Source of the DNA: Caballeronia megalochromosomata
GTDB taxonomy: Bacteria; Pseudomonadota; Gammaproteobacteria; Burkholderiales; Burkholderiaceae
Direction: 5' to 3'
Assembly: GCA_001580565.1 (NCBI GenBank)
Contig: LRBF01000217.1
Coordinates: forward strand, 1 to 64,000
DNA length: 64,000 bases
Shown here: positions 24,003 through 32,907 of the stretch, piece after piece
Layout: each line of letters opens with the position of its first letter
Position numbering within the stretch: position 1 is the stretch's first letter
Translations under genes and position numbers: made by a program
Notes under the pieces: generated by a model
The model's database searches: none
Told to the model about the DNA's origin: nothing
The model's input: the letters and a program-made list of their open reading frames with translations, nothing else

Positions 24003-24992
24003 ATGTGGATCAGGAGAAATCGCCATCTATACGGCGATGACATCGCGGGTCATGAAATCACGCCGCGCGACGCGTTCGACAATCGTCGACGTGTGCTGCG
24101 CTCGATCGGCACGTTCGCCGCGACAGGACTCGCAGGCGCGAGCAACCTCGCCCACGCGACGCTGACTTCGCCCGACGCCAAAGGCCAGAAGCTCGCGGCA
24201 AAGACCAATCCGAAGTTCGTCGCGCTCGACAAGGCGACGCCGTTCAAGGACATCACCTCCTACAACAACTTCTACGAGTTCGGCACCGACAAGGGCGATC
24301 CTGTCGAGCATGCCGGCACGCTGCGTCCGCGTCCGTGGAAGGTGTCCGTCGAAGGCGCGATCAAGAACCCGAAGGTCTACGACATCGACGATATCCTCAA
24401 GCTCGCGCCGCTCGAAGAACGCGTGTACCGGCTGCGCTGCGTCGAAGGCTGGTCGATGGTGATTCCGTGGATCGGCGTGTCGCTGTCCGAGCTCATCAAG
24501 CGCGCCGAGCCGACAGGCAGCGCGAAGTACGTGCAGTTCATCACGCTCGCCGATCCGTCGCAGATGCCGGGACTTTCCACGCCGATTCTCGAATGGCCCT
24601 ACTCGGAAGGCTTGCGCATGGACGAGGCGATGAATCCGCTCACGCTCCTGACCGTGGGCTTATATGGTCAGGTGCTGCCGAACCAGAACGGCGCGCCGGT
24701 GCGCGTGATCGTGCCGTGGAAGTACGGCTTCAAAAGCGCGAAGTCGCTCGTGAAGATCCGTTTCGTCGAGAAGCAGCCGCCGACGAGCTGGAATCTCTAC
24801 GCACCGAGCGAGTACGGCTTCTTTTCGAATGTGAATCCGGACGTCGATCATCCGCGCTGGAGTCAGGCGACGGAGCGGCGCATCGGCGAAGACGGCTTCT
24901 TCACGCCGAAGCGCAAGACGCTCATGTTCAACGGCTACGGCGATCAGGTCGCGTCGCTGTATCAGGGCATGGATCTCAAGAAGAACTTCTGA
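24003..24992 (+). CDS. msrP: protein-methionine-sulfoxide reductase catalytic subunit MsrP
   Basis: 329 residues from ATG 24003 with AAGGAG at 23989-23994. A twin-arginine signal (FDNRRRVLRSIGTFAATG, near residues 30-47) directs the folded molybdoenzyme to the periplasm. Cys146 in LRCVEGW is the molybdenum ligand. MsrP, formerly YedY, repairs oxidised methionines in periplasmic proteins using electrons from MsrQ, encoded next. The in-frame GTG at 23994 overlaps the ribosome-binding site and was rejected. Confidence 0.95.
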   Translation: MWIRRNRHLYGDDIAGHEITPRDAFDNRRRVLRSIGTFAATGLAGASNLAHATLTSPDAKGQKLAAKTNPKFVALDKATPFKDITSYNNFYEFGTDKGDPVEHAGTLRPRPWKVSVEGAIKNPKVYDIDDILKLAPLEERVYRLRCVEGWSMVIPWIGVSLSELIKRAEPTGSAKYVQFITLADPSQMPGLSTPILEWPYSEGLRMDEAMNPLTLLTVGLYGQVLPNQNGAPVRVIVPWKYGFKSAKSLVKIRFVEKQPPTSWNLYAPSEYGFFSNVNPDVDHPRWSQATERRIGEDGFFTPKRKTLMFNGYGDQVASLYQGMDLKKNF

Positions 24993-24995
24993 GCG

Positions 24996-25646
24996 ATGCC
25001 GACCGCTTCCGAGATCAAAGGCGCGCGGGCGAGTGCGGGCGTTCGCTGGCTTGTTCCTGTGAAGGTCGCCGTGTTCATCGCGATGCTGTTTCCGCTCGCG
25101 CGTCTCGTGCTGCTCGGCATCACGGGCGGCCTGGGCGCGAATCCGATCGAGTTCATCACGCGTTCCACCGGTCTCTGGACGCTCGTCTATCTGTGCATCA
25201 CGCTCGCAATCACGCCGCTGCGCCGCATGACCGGCATCACGGCGCTCGCGCGATTTCGCCGCATGATCGGGCTTTACGCGTTCTTCTTCGCCGTGCTGCA
25301 CTTCACGACCTGGATCTGGTTCGACAAATGGTTCGATGTCGCCGCGATGCTCAAGGACATCGGCAAGCGGCCGTTCATCACGGTCGGCTTCGCGGCGTTC
25401 GCGCTGCTGATTCCGCTCGCGGTCACATCGCCGAAGGTCATGGTGAGAAAGCTCGGCCGCCGCTGGCAGACTTTGCATCGCACGATCTATCTGATCGCCG
25501 CGCTCGCGATCCTGCATTTCTGGTGGATGAAGGCCGGCAAGCACGATTTCGAACTGCCGAAGATTTACGGCTCGATCGTGATCGTGTTGCTCGGCTGGCG
25601 CGTGATCGCGTGGCTTCGAACGCGATCGACACGATTGCGGGCGTAA
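24996..25646 (+). CDS. msrQ: haem-binding membrane subunit MsrQ
   Basis: 216 residues, six membrane helices of the ferric-reductase-like type; histidines in VLHFTTWIW and TLHRTIYLIAAL-like helices are haem b ligands. It passes quinone-derived electrons to MsrP. Begins three bases after msrP. The C-terminal end is basic (RTRSTRLRA). Formerly YedZ. Confidence 0.94.
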   Translation: MPTASEIKGARASAGVRWLVPVKVAVFIAMLFPLARLVLLGITGGLGANPIEFITRSTGLWTLVYLCITLAITPLRRMTGITALARFRRMIGLYAFFFAVLHFTTWIWFDKWFDVAAMLKDIGKRPFITVGFAAFALLIPLAVTSPKVMVRKLGRRWQTLHRTIYLIAALAILHFWWMKAGKHDFELPKIYGSIVIVLLGWRVIAWLRTRSTRLRA

Positions 25647-25676
25647 AAAAAGCGATGCCTCGGCATCGCTTTTTTC
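25645..25676. terminator. bidirectional terminator between msrQ and lysA
   Basis: A perfect inverted repeat: AAAAAAGCGATGCC (25646-25659) and GGCATCGCTTTTTT (25662-25675), loop of two bases in DNA terms. Serves the converging msrQ (+) and lysA (-) messages. Confidence 0.92.
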
Positions 25677-25694
25677 ATGGAAGCACGTAAGGCT

Positions 25695-26957
25695 TCAGTC
25701 CGGCAGAATCGATTCCCCGGCGAACAGCTGCTTCACTTCCTCGCGCTCGCGCACGAGACGCGCGCGTTCGCCATCGACCATGATTTCGGCGGCGCGCGGA
25801 CGCGTGTTGTAGTTCGAGCTCATCACGAAGCCGTACGCGCCCGCCGAGCAGATCGCGAGCAGGTCGCCTGGTTCGACGGCCAGTTCGCGGTCGCGCCCGA
25901 GCCAATCGCCGCTCTCGCACACCGGACCGACGACATCGTACTTGAGCGCCGGCGCGTCGCGCTTCACGACCGGCACGATGCGATGAAACGCCTCGTACAT
26001 CGCGGGGCGCGCGAGATCGTTCATCGCGGCATCGACGATGGCGAAGTTCTTTTCCTCTCCCGGCTTCAGAAACTCGACGCGCGTCAACAGCACGCCCGCA
26101 TTGCCGACGAGCGAACGTCCCGGCTCGAAATACACTTCGCGCTGGCCGTGGCCACGCTTCTCGATGTGATCGAGCACGGTCTTCACGAACTCGCCGATAT
26201 CGGGCGGCGTTTCGTCGTCGTAGGTGATGCCGAGACCGCCGCCCACATCCACGTGACGAATGCGCATGCCGTCCGCTTCGATCTGCTCGACGAGTTCGAG
26301 GAGCTTGTCGACGGCATCGAGATACGGGCTGATCTCGGTGATCTGCGAGCCGATATGGCAATCGATGCCGACGACATCGAGGTTCGGCATCGCGTGCGCT
26401 TCAGCGTAGGTCGCGCGCGCATCGCCGAACGCCACGCCGAACTTGTTCGATTTGAGGCCCGTGGAGATGTACGGATGCGTCTTCGCATCCACGTCGGGAT
26501 TCACGCGCAACGAAACCGGCGCCTTCTTGCCAAGCGATTTCGCGACTTCATTGAGCGCGTGCAGTTCGGGAATCGACTCGACGTTGAAGCACTTCACGCC
26601 CGCTTCGAGCGCCTCGCGCATTTCCGCCGCCGACTTGCCGACGCCCGAAAACACCGTGTTCTCGGCCTTGCCGCCCGCGGCGAGCACCCGCGCGAGCTCG
26701 CCCGACGACACGATGTCGAAGCCCGAGCCCATGCGCGCAAAGACGTTGAGCACCGCGAGATTGCTGTTTGCCTTCACCGCGACGTGCACGGTCGCGCGAC
26801 GGCCCGCGCAGGCATCGGCGTAGGCGTGATAGGCGCGCGTCAGCGCATCGCGGGAATAGACGTAGAGCGGCGTGCCGAACTGCTCCGCGAGCGACGCGGC
26901 TGAGACGCCTTCGGCGTGCAACACGCCGTCGACGTAATGGAATGCGGAATCACTCAT
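25695..26957 (-). CDS. lysA: diaminopimelate decarboxylase
   Basis: 420 residues, final enzyme of lysine synthesis; makes L-lysine from meso-diaminopimelate with PLP. The PLP lysine is Lys62 in VAVKANSN; the GGGLGITYDDETPP stretch binds the phosphate and ICSAGAYGFVMSSNYNTRPR holds the C-terminal active-site residues. Group IV PLP (alanine-racemase-like) fold of normal length. Transcribed with the upstream lptM, 53 bases away. Confidence 0.95.
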   Translation of the reverse strand: MSDSAFHYVDGVLHAEGVSAASLAEQFGTPLYVYSRDALTRAYHAYADACAGRRATVHVAVKANSNLAVLNVFARMGSGFDIVSSGELARVLAAGGKAENTVFSGVGKSAAEMREALEAGVKCFNVESIPELHALNEVAKSLGKKAPVSLRVNPDVDAKTHPYISTGLKSNKFGVAFGDARATYAEAHAMPNLDVVGIDCHIGSQITEISPYLDAVDKLLELVEQIEADGMRIRHVDVGGGLGITYDDETPPDIGEFVKTVLDHIEKRGHGQREVYFEPGRSLVGNAGVLLTRVEFLKPGEEKNFAIVDAAMNDLARPAMYEAFHRIVPVVKRDAPALKYDVVGPVCESGDWLGRDRELAVEPGDLLAICSAGAYGFVMSSNYNTRPRAAEIMVDGERARLVREREEVKQLFAGESILPD

Positions 26958-27010
26958 GCGTGGAATCGAAAATGCGCCGTGAAGGCGTTAAGGCGTTAAG
27001 GCTTCGAGGA

Positions 27011-27295
27011 TCAGTAAGCGGACGACGCGGCCTTCGGCGCCGATGCGGCGTTGGGGCTCGATTTCAGGTCCGTCTCGGGCGAAAGCGACAGCGGCTGGCC
27101 GGACGTATCCGGAATGCTGCCCGAAGCGGCAGTCGAAGGCGGCGTATTCTGGAGATCGTTGGGACGTTGCGGTAGCGGCGGCGCCTTCGGCAGATACAGC
27201 GGACCACGTTGCCCACAACCACCGAGTGAGAGTGTTGCCGCGGCCCCGATGCTCAAAGCCGCTACAATCGCGCTCATCCTGAAAACGACTCGCAT
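27011..27295 (-). CDS. lptM: small lipoprotein LptM (YifL-like)
   Basis: 94 residues with a signal peptide and lipobox LSLGGC, followed by GQRGPLYLPK, the family hallmark. LptM helps LptD fold in the outer-membrane LPS translocon in E. coli; the rest is a Pro/Ser-rich tail that is poorly conserved. AGGGA lies upstream of the ATG. It precedes lysA and is divergent from cyaY with only 35 bases between starts, a standard arrangement in proteobacteria. Confidence 0.9.
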   Translation of the reverse strand: MRVVFRMSAIVAALSIGAAATLSLGGCGQRGPLYLPKAPPLPQRPNDLQNTPPSTAASGSIPDTSGQPLSLSPETDLKSSPNAASAPKAASSAY

Positions 27296-27330
27296 GACCG
27301 TCCCTATACGTTTAATCGATGGAGTTTAGC

Positions 27331-27648
27331 ATGACAGACCAGGAATACCTGACGCTGGCGGAGGCCGCGCTGACAGCCATCGAGCGCTCGGTGGATCAGG
27401 CCGAAGCCGATATCGAATTCGAGCGCAGCGGCAATGTCTTGACGCTGGAGTTCGAGAATCGCACGAAGGTGATCGTGAATTTGCAGCCGCCGAAGCACGA
27501 GATCTGGCTCGCGGCGAAGGCGGGCGGATTTCACTACAAATACGTCGACGGCGCGTGGCGCGACACGCGCGACAACAGCGAGTTTTTCGCGACGTTGAGC
27601 AAGTATTCGAGCGAACAGGCCGGCGAGCCGATCCGCTTCAAGCCGTAA
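27331..27648 (+). CDS. cyaY: iron-sulfur cluster assembly protein CyaY (frataxin)
   Basis: 105 residues from ATG 27331 (MTDQEYLTLAEAALTAIERS), six bases after GGAG (27321-27324); the ATG at 27319 would put the ribosome-binding site inside the gene. Frataxin fold with acidic first helix for iron binding and the NLQPPKHEIWLAAKAGGFHY core. It modulates the IscS cysteine desulfurase during Fe-S cluster assembly. Confidence 0.94.
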   Translation: MTDQEYLTLAEAALTAIERSVDQAEADIEFERSGNVLTLEFENRTKVIVNLQPPKHEIWLAAKAGGFHYKYVDGAWRDTRDNSEFFATLSKYSSEQAGEPIRFKP

Positions 27649-27684
27649 AAAAAGCGAGCGGACCGCGTGGTCCGCTCGCTTTTT
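27647..27684. terminator. bidirectional terminator between cyaY and mrcA
   Basis: AAAAGCGAGCGGACC and GGTCCGCTCGCTTTT (about 27650-27664 and 27669-27683) form a near-perfect stem with A-run and T-run at the ends. Serves the converging genes. Confidence 0.92.
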
Positions 27685-27700
27685 ACGTTTCAGGGCGTGG

Positions 27701-30109
27701 TTACTGCCCCTTGAACAGATTCATGATGTCCTGCTTTTCCTGCTCGCCGACTTCGGGTGTGGGCGCGGTCACGCCGGACACGCCTTCCTGCGGCGGCGCC
27801 TGACTCACGCCGATGGTCGCGACAAAGCCGTGGCCCGGCGTCATGTCGTCGTAGTACAGCTCGTTGCCGAGCGCGGTGATATCCGGCGGCATCATCGGCT
27901 TGTACTCGGGCACGCCCTTGAGCGCACGGCCCATGTAATCCATCCACACCGGCAACGCGAGGCCGCCGCCGGTTTCCTTGTCACCGAGGCTGCGCGGATT
28001 GTCGTAGCCGATCCACGCAATCGCCACGAGCGTGCGCTGATAACCGGCGAACCACGCATCGCGCGAATCGTTTGTCGTGCCTGTCTTGCCGGCGAGGTCG
28101 CCGCGCTTCAACTGATTCGTCTTCGAGCCTGTGCCGTGCTGCGCGACGCTCTGCAACAGGCTGTTCATCACGAATGCGTTGCGCGGCGTGATCGCGAGCG
28201 GCGCGCTTTGCTGCGCGACGAGCGGTTGCGGATGCGACACGACGCGGCCGTACGGATCGGTGATATCGGCGATCAGATACGGATTCACGCGATAACCGCC
28301 GTTCGCGAACACCGCATAGCCCGCCGCCATTTGCAGCGGCGTGACGAGGCCCGCGCCGAGCGCCATCGGCAGATAGGCGGGATGACGGTCCGCATCGAAA
28401 CCGAAACGCGTGATGTACTGCTGCGCGTACTTCGTGCCGATATGACTCAGGATACGGATCGACACCATGTTCTTCGAGCGCTGCAGCGCGGAGCGCATCG
28501 ACATCGGGCCGTCGAAGCCGCCGCCGTAGTTCTTCGGTTCCCACGCCTGGCCGCCGGTTTCGGCGGCGCTGAAGAAGAGCGGGCCATCGTTGATGATGGT
28601 TGCGGGCGAAAGCCCTTTCTCGAGCGATGCCGAATAGATGAACGGCTTGAAGCTCGAACCCGGCTGACGCCATGCCTGCGTGACGTGATTGAACTTGTTC
28701 TTGTTGAAATCGAAGCCGCCGACGAGCGCGCGGATCGCACCGTCCTGAGGCACCATCGAGACGAACGCGCCTTCGACTTGCGGCAGTTGCGTGATGATCC
28801 AGTTGCCGTCGTCGTTCTTCATGAGACGCACGATCGCGCCCGGGCGGATGCGCGAATTCGGCTGCGCGCGCGAGCCCAGCGCGAACTGGACGAAGCGCAG
28901 ATCGTTGCCGCTGATGGTCGCCGTGTTGCCGTCGATGAAGCTCGCTTTCACTTCCTTCGGATTCGCCGACGTCACCACCGCCGCGACGATCTCGCCGTTG
29001 TCGGGATGCTCGGCGAGCGCGTCGTCGATGGCCTGCTCGCGGTCATCGGCATCCTTCGGCAAATCGATATAGCCTTCCGGCCCCCGATAGCCATGCCGAT
29101 GCTCGTAGTCCATCAAGCCGTTGCGCAACGCGCGATAGGCGGTGTCCTGATCGGCGGAATCGATCGTCGTCACGACATTCAGGCCGCGCGTGTACGCTTC
29201 CTCGCGGTATTGCGCGTACATCATCTGACGCACCATTTCCGCGACGTACTCGGCGTGCACGCTGAACTCGCGACCCTGTCCCTTCACGACGAGCGGCTGC
29301 TTTATAGCCTGGTCGTAGTCGGCCTGGGTGATGAAATTCAGCTCGCGCATGCGTTGCAGGATGTACTCCTGCCGCACCTTCGCGCGCTTCGGATTGACGA
29401 CCGGGTTATACGCCGACGGCGCTTTCGGCAGCCCCGCGAGCATCGCGGCCTCGGCGAGCGTGACGTCCTTCAGATCCTTGCCGAAGTAGACGCGCGCCGC
29501 GCTCGCGAAACCGTACGCGCGCTGCCCGAGATAGATCTGATTCATATAGACCTCGAGAATCTGATCCTTCGTCAGCGCGCGCTCGATCTTGTACGCGAGC
29601 AGCATTTCGTAAATCTTGCGCGTGTAGGTTTTCTCGCTCGACAGGAAGAAATTGCGCGCGACCTGCATCGTGATCGTGCTCGCGCCCTGCGACGCGTGAC
29701 CGTTGGTCAGCGCGACCGAGCCCGCACGCAGAATGCCGGTGAGATCGACGCCGCCGTGATCGTAGAAGCGCGAGTCCTCGATGGCGAGCACGGCCTTTTT
29801 CAGATGATCGGGCACGTCCTGAATGCGCACGACGCTGCGGCGCTCTTCGCCGAATTCACCGATCAGAACGTGATCCGCCGTATAGATGCGCAGCGGCACC
29901 TTCGGCTTGTAGTCGGTGAGCGCTTCGAGCGAAGGCAGGTTCGGCATCGCAACGACGAGCGCGTAGCCGAGCACGAGACCCGCGCAGACGACGAGCGCGA
30001 ATACGCTGACGAAAAATCCGAGCAGAAGCCGCGCCCACCACGGGCGCTTGGTTTTCTTTTGCCTCTCGGGCGGCGTGGACGGCGGGTTGGACGGGGAAGA
30101 GGATTGCAT
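27701..30109 (-). CDS. mrcA: penicillin-binding protein 1A
   Basis: 802 residues from ATG 30109; bifunctional peptidoglycan synthase. After a short cytoplasmic tail and one membrane helix (about residues 28-55), the glycosyltransferase domain carries EDSRFYDHGGVD with catalytic Glu111, then an OB-like insert, then the transpeptidase domain with Ser485 in GSSFKPF (SxxK), SKN and KTGTTND motifs. A TATAAT box on the - strand lies at 30135-30140, 25-30 bases before the start. Divergent from pilM, as in many proteobacteria. Confidence 0.95.
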   Translation of the reverse strand: MQSSSPSNPPSTPPERQKKTKRPWWARLLLGFFVSVFALVVCAGLVLGYALVVAMPNLPSLEALTDYKPKVPLRIYTADHVLIGEFGEERRSVVRIQDVPDHLKKAVLAIEDSRFYDHGGVDLTGILRAGSVALTNGHASQGASTITMQVARNFFLSSEKTYTRKIYEMLLAYKIERALTKDQILEVYMNQIYLGQRAYGFASAARVYFGKDLKDVTLAEAAMLAGLPKAPSAYNPVVNPKRAKVRQEYILQRMRELNFITQADYDQAIKQPLVVKGQGREFSVHAEYVAEMVRQMMYAQYREEAYTRGLNVVTTIDSADQDTAYRALRNGLMDYEHRHGYRGPEGYIDLPKDADDREQAIDDALAEHPDNGEIVAAVVTSANPKEVKASFIDGNTATISGNDLRFVQFALGSRAQPNSRIRPGAIVRLMKNDDGNWIITQLPQVEGAFVSMVPQDGAIRALVGGFDFNKNKFNHVTQAWRQPGSSFKPFIYSASLEKGLSPATIINDGPLFFSAAETGGQAWEPKNYGGGFDGPMSMRSALQRSKNMVSIRILSHIGTKYAQQYITRFGFDADRHPAYLPMALGAGLVTPLQMAAGYAVFANGGYRVNPYLIADITDPYGRVVSHPQPLVAQQSAPLAITPRNAFVMNSLLQSVAQHGTGSKTNQLKRGDLAGKTGTTNDSRDAWFAGYQRTLVAIAWIGYDNPRSLGDKETGGGLALPVWMDYMGRALKGVPEYKPMMPPDITALGNELYYDDMTPGHGFVATIGVSQAPPQEGVSGVTAPTPEVGEQEKQDIMNLFKGQ

Positions 30110-30359
30110 TAGCACCACCAAAAACAATCACGCGATTATAGCTGTCCGGGTTTGGGACTTTTCTGAGACCTTTCAGTGCGCGCCGGTCACGCGCGCTTGC
30201 CGCTGACTTCAAGATACCCGCGATCGTGCGCGGAAGCATCCTTCTAACGCGAGCGTTGGCCATTTGGCCGAGTGTTCGCCGCCGATGCCGCTCGCGACAA
30301 TCCTTCCCACATCAAGCGCCCGAACGGTTCGGCGCGCGAGTGAATGGAAGGAGTGGGTC

Positions 30360-31361
30360 ATGAGCAACGAAAAGACGCTGCGCGGCACGATGCTGACGGT
30401 CACGCGGCGCTATGCGGCGGGCATCGACGTGGGCGAGGACGCGGTGCGGCTTGCAGTCGTGAGCAGACGATTGAGAGCGAACGCGGCGGTGTGCATTGAA
30501 CATCTGGAGTCGGTGGCGCTGCCCTCGGGCGCAGTAATCGACGGCGACTTCGTCGATCGTGCGCCTGTCGTCGCGGCGTTGCGTGAGGCGTTCGGGCGCC
30601 TGCCGGAGAACGGCGCGTGGCGCTCGCTGCGTTGCGCGATGAGCCTGCCCGCGTCGGCGACGCTCACGACGCAGGTTCCGCTCGCGCGTCTGATCGACGG
30701 TCACGAGCCGCTCGTGTCTTCGATCGGCGGCGACCCGCGCGGCATGCTCGAACCGGCGGTGCTCGCCGAAGCCGAGCGCGCGGCGGGAATCGAACGTGGC
30801 GCGCTCGCCGTGGACTGGTCGGTGCAGACGCGGGAAGACGGCGAGGCGCAGGTCGCGATCGCGGCCACGGCGCGGCGGCATGTCGAGGCGCGTGTCGAAA
30901 CCGCGGCGGAAGCGGGCATCGCGCTATCGGCCATCGACGGCGAACCGGCCGCCGCGTTGCGCGCGATGCGTCATGCCGGCGCGGTCGAGCTGGACGCCGA
31001 CGCACGTTTTCTCGTCTGCTGGCTGGAAAGCACCGGCCTGCACGGCTGGCTCGTCGGCCCGCGCGGTGTCGAAAACGAAGTCCGGTATCCGGCGCCGGAA
31101 CATCGGAGCATCGCCGATGCGCTGCACGAACTCGCGGGACAGGAGGCGCCGCTCGACTGCATCTATGTGGGCGGGCAGATCGAGCTGATGGCGCACGCGG
31201 GCCTTCCGCTTCCCGTTCTGGGCAAGAGCTTCGGCTGCGCGGCGCTGCCTTTCGAAGCCGCGCCGTACTGCAACGGCGCGACCGAAATCCAGGCTGCGCA
31301 CCGGCATTCGCCGCGCTTCGCAGCCGCGTTCGGGCTGGCCTTGCGCGAGGTGTTGCAATGA
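30360..31361 (+). CDS. pilM: type IV pilus assembly protein PilM
   Basis: 333 residues from ATG 30360, six bases after GGAAGGAG (30346-30353). An actin-like ATPase-fold protein on the cytoplasmic side of the pilus inner-membrane complex, which binds the PilN N-terminus. The start of the fold is visible as RYAAGIDVGEDAVRLAVVS. More divergent than the Pseudomonas protein and closer in style to the ComM/HofM group used in DNA uptake. Its stop overlaps pilN by four bases (ATGA). Confidence 0.88.
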   Translation: MSNEKTLRGTMLTVTRRYAAGIDVGEDAVRLAVVSRRLRANAAVCIEHLESVALPSGAVIDGDFVDRAPVVAALREAFGRLPENGAWRSLRCAMSLPASATLTTQVPLARLIDGHEPLVSSIGGDPRGMLEPAVLAEAERAAGIERGALAVDWSVQTREDGEAQVAIAATARRHVEARVETAAEAGIALSAIDGEPAAALRAMRHAGAVELDADARFLVCWLESTGLHGWLVGPRGVENEVRYPAPEHRSIADALHELAGQEAPLDCIYVGGQIELMAHAGLPLPVLGKSFGCAALPFEAAPYCNGATEIQAAHRHSPRFAAAFGLALREVLQ

Positions 31362-32041
31362 ACGCCGCCATGGTCGATGGATTCAATCTCCTGCCGTATC
31401 GCGCGAGAAAGCGGCGCGAAGTGCGGCGTCAGCGGCTCGCGCTGCTTGGCGCGGTGAGTCTGGCCGCTTGCGCGGCCGTCGGCGCCGTGGCCGGCTGGGA
31501 CGGGCTCGAGCGTGCGCGTCTGGACGAGCGGCGCATGGCGCTGGAGGCGTCGCTGCGTACATCGGGCGCGCAGATCGATGAACACGCGCGGCTCGTTCGC
31601 GCCGAAGCGGAGCGGCGGCGCATGCGTGAGGCCGCGCAGCCGATCGCCCTACCGCGCGAGCGCTTCCTCGCGCTCCTCGAAGCGCTCGCCGATGCGCCCC
31701 CGCAACGCGGCGTCGCGCTGCAGCGAGTGTCACAACGAACCAACGAGGTCGAGCTTGCCGCGCTCGCGCCCGATTCGCAGGCGGCCGCGCAATGGCTCAA
31801 GCGGCTGGAACACCTGCGCGGCGTGCAGGCGGTGGAAGTGATCGAGATGAAGCGGCGCGCGGATGCGGCGCCTTCGGCCAGGCGTGGCGCGCCGGCACCT
31901 TCCGCAGAACGTGCCGCGTATTTCGAGTTCGTCGCGCTCGTGCGCTATGCGCCGGATCATTCGCGCGACGAGGCCGCGTCGCGTCAGGCGCATCCGATAT
32001 TGACAGCCGGTCGCCCGCCCGCGCAGGAGAAACGCCCATGA
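31358..32041 (+). CDS. pilN: type IV pilus assembly protein PilN
   Basis: 227 residues. Starts MNAAMVDGFNLLPYRARKRR, with the FNLLPYR motif that binds PilM; one membrane helix at about residues 28-48, then a coiled coil and a periplasmic ferredoxin-like domain. The last 60 residues are Ala/Arg/Pro-rich. Overlaps pilM and pilO by four bases each, so all pil genes are translationally coupled. Confidence 0.9.
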   Translation: MNAAMVDGFNLLPYRARKRREVRRQRLALLGAVSLAACAAVGAVAGWDGLERARLDERRMALEASLRTSGAQIDEHARLVRAEAERRRMREAAQPIALPRERFLALLEALADAPPQRGVALQRVSQRTNEVELAALAPDSQAAAQWLKRLEHLRGVQAVEVIEMKRRADAAPSARRGAPAPSAERAAYFEFVALVRYAPDHSRDEAASRQAHPILTAGRPPAQEKRP

Positions 32042-32907
32042 GCACGATTCCGATGAACTTCGCCGCGAAAACGCGTTCGCGCGGTGCGCAATCCATATTG
32101 CAGCCGCTCGATGAATGGTCGTGGCGCCGTACCACGTGTGTCGCGATTGCATTGGCTCTGCTCGTCTTCGTGCCCGGACTGCAAGCCTGGCGGACGCTGC
32201 ACGCGAACCGGCTCGATGCAAGCCGCATCGCGTGGGCGGCGACGCAGGCGAAGGTGCAGGACGCGGGGCGCATCGCCGCGGAACTGCCCGGTCTGCGAGC
32301 ACGGGCGGCGTCGGGCCGCATGGAGCCGGAGCACTGGAGCGCCGCCGACGCGTTGCGCGCAATCGCCGATCTGGCGGCGCAGAGTGGTTTGCGTGTCGTG
32401 GGTATCGAGCCTGTCGCGCTCAGGGGCGGCGAGCCGAAGGCGCGCGACCCGATCCCGGCGCGTGCGCTCAAGTTGCGCGCGGACGGCGCCTTTGCGGAGA
32501 CGCGACGGTTTCTAGAAGCGCTCGCCGGTCTGCCCCGGCTCGTCGTGCCTGAAAACGTGCAGATCAAACAACAGGCGGGGACGCTTGCGATCGAAGCGAC
32601 GCTGCGCATCTTCGAAACGCTGCCGGCGGTATCGCCCGTTGTGGCGTCACGCGCGAGCGCGTTCGTCGTCGATCCGTTCGGCAGTCCGGACGCCGCGCTG
32701 CAGGGAGGCGACATGCTGCTCGTGGGCACCTTCGTCGGACGCCGCCGCGCGATGGCGTTGCTGCAGAGCGGCCGTGAGATCGACGTCTTCGCGACCGGGC
32801 AGAAGATCGGCGACGAACGGCTCGGGCGCAACATGCCGCGCGCGATCGAGCTGGCTCGCACGGACGGCATGTCGCGCAGGCTGACATTCGCGGAGGATCG
32901 CAAGTGA
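32038..32907 (+). CDS. pilO: PilO with a C-terminal PilP-like domain (apparent fusion)
   Basis: 289 residues, longer than usual PilO (about 200). Residues 1-200 look like PilO: cytoplasmic tail, membrane helix (about 34-54, CVAIALALLVFVPGL), then coiled coil and a ferredoxin-like domain. Residues about 215-289 begin VVDPFGSP and continue LLVGTFVGRRRAMALLQSGR and VFATGQKIGDERLG, the order of features of a PilP periplasmic domain. No separate pilP or PilP lipoprotein signal is present in the operon. The joined domain would couple the inner-membrane complex to the PilQ secretin directly. Assignment is by eye. Confidence 0.8.
   Translation: MSTIPMNFAAKTRSRGAQSILQPLDEWSWRRTTCVAIALALLVFVPGLQAWRTLHANRLDASRIAWAATQAKVQDAGRIAAELPGLRARAASGRMEPEHWSAADALRAIADLAAQSGLRVVGIEPVALRGGEPKARDPIPARALKLRADGAFAETRRFLEALAGLPRLVVPENVQIKQQAGTLAIEATLRIFETLPAVSPVVASRASAFVVDPFGSPDAALQGGDMLLVGTFVGRRRAMALLQSGREIDVFATGQKIGDERLGRNMPRAIELARTDGMSRRLTFAEDRK

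Noticed and set aside
22454..24043. 529-codon - strand open frame across ccsB and msrP
   Set aside because: It crosses two well-supported + strand genes and a strong terminator, and lacks domain motifs.
27830..30112. 760-codon + strand open frame opposite mrcA
   Set aside because: Same explanation: mrcA has all glycosyltransferase and transpeptidase motifs, and the + frame is Arg/His-rich with no ribosome-binding site.
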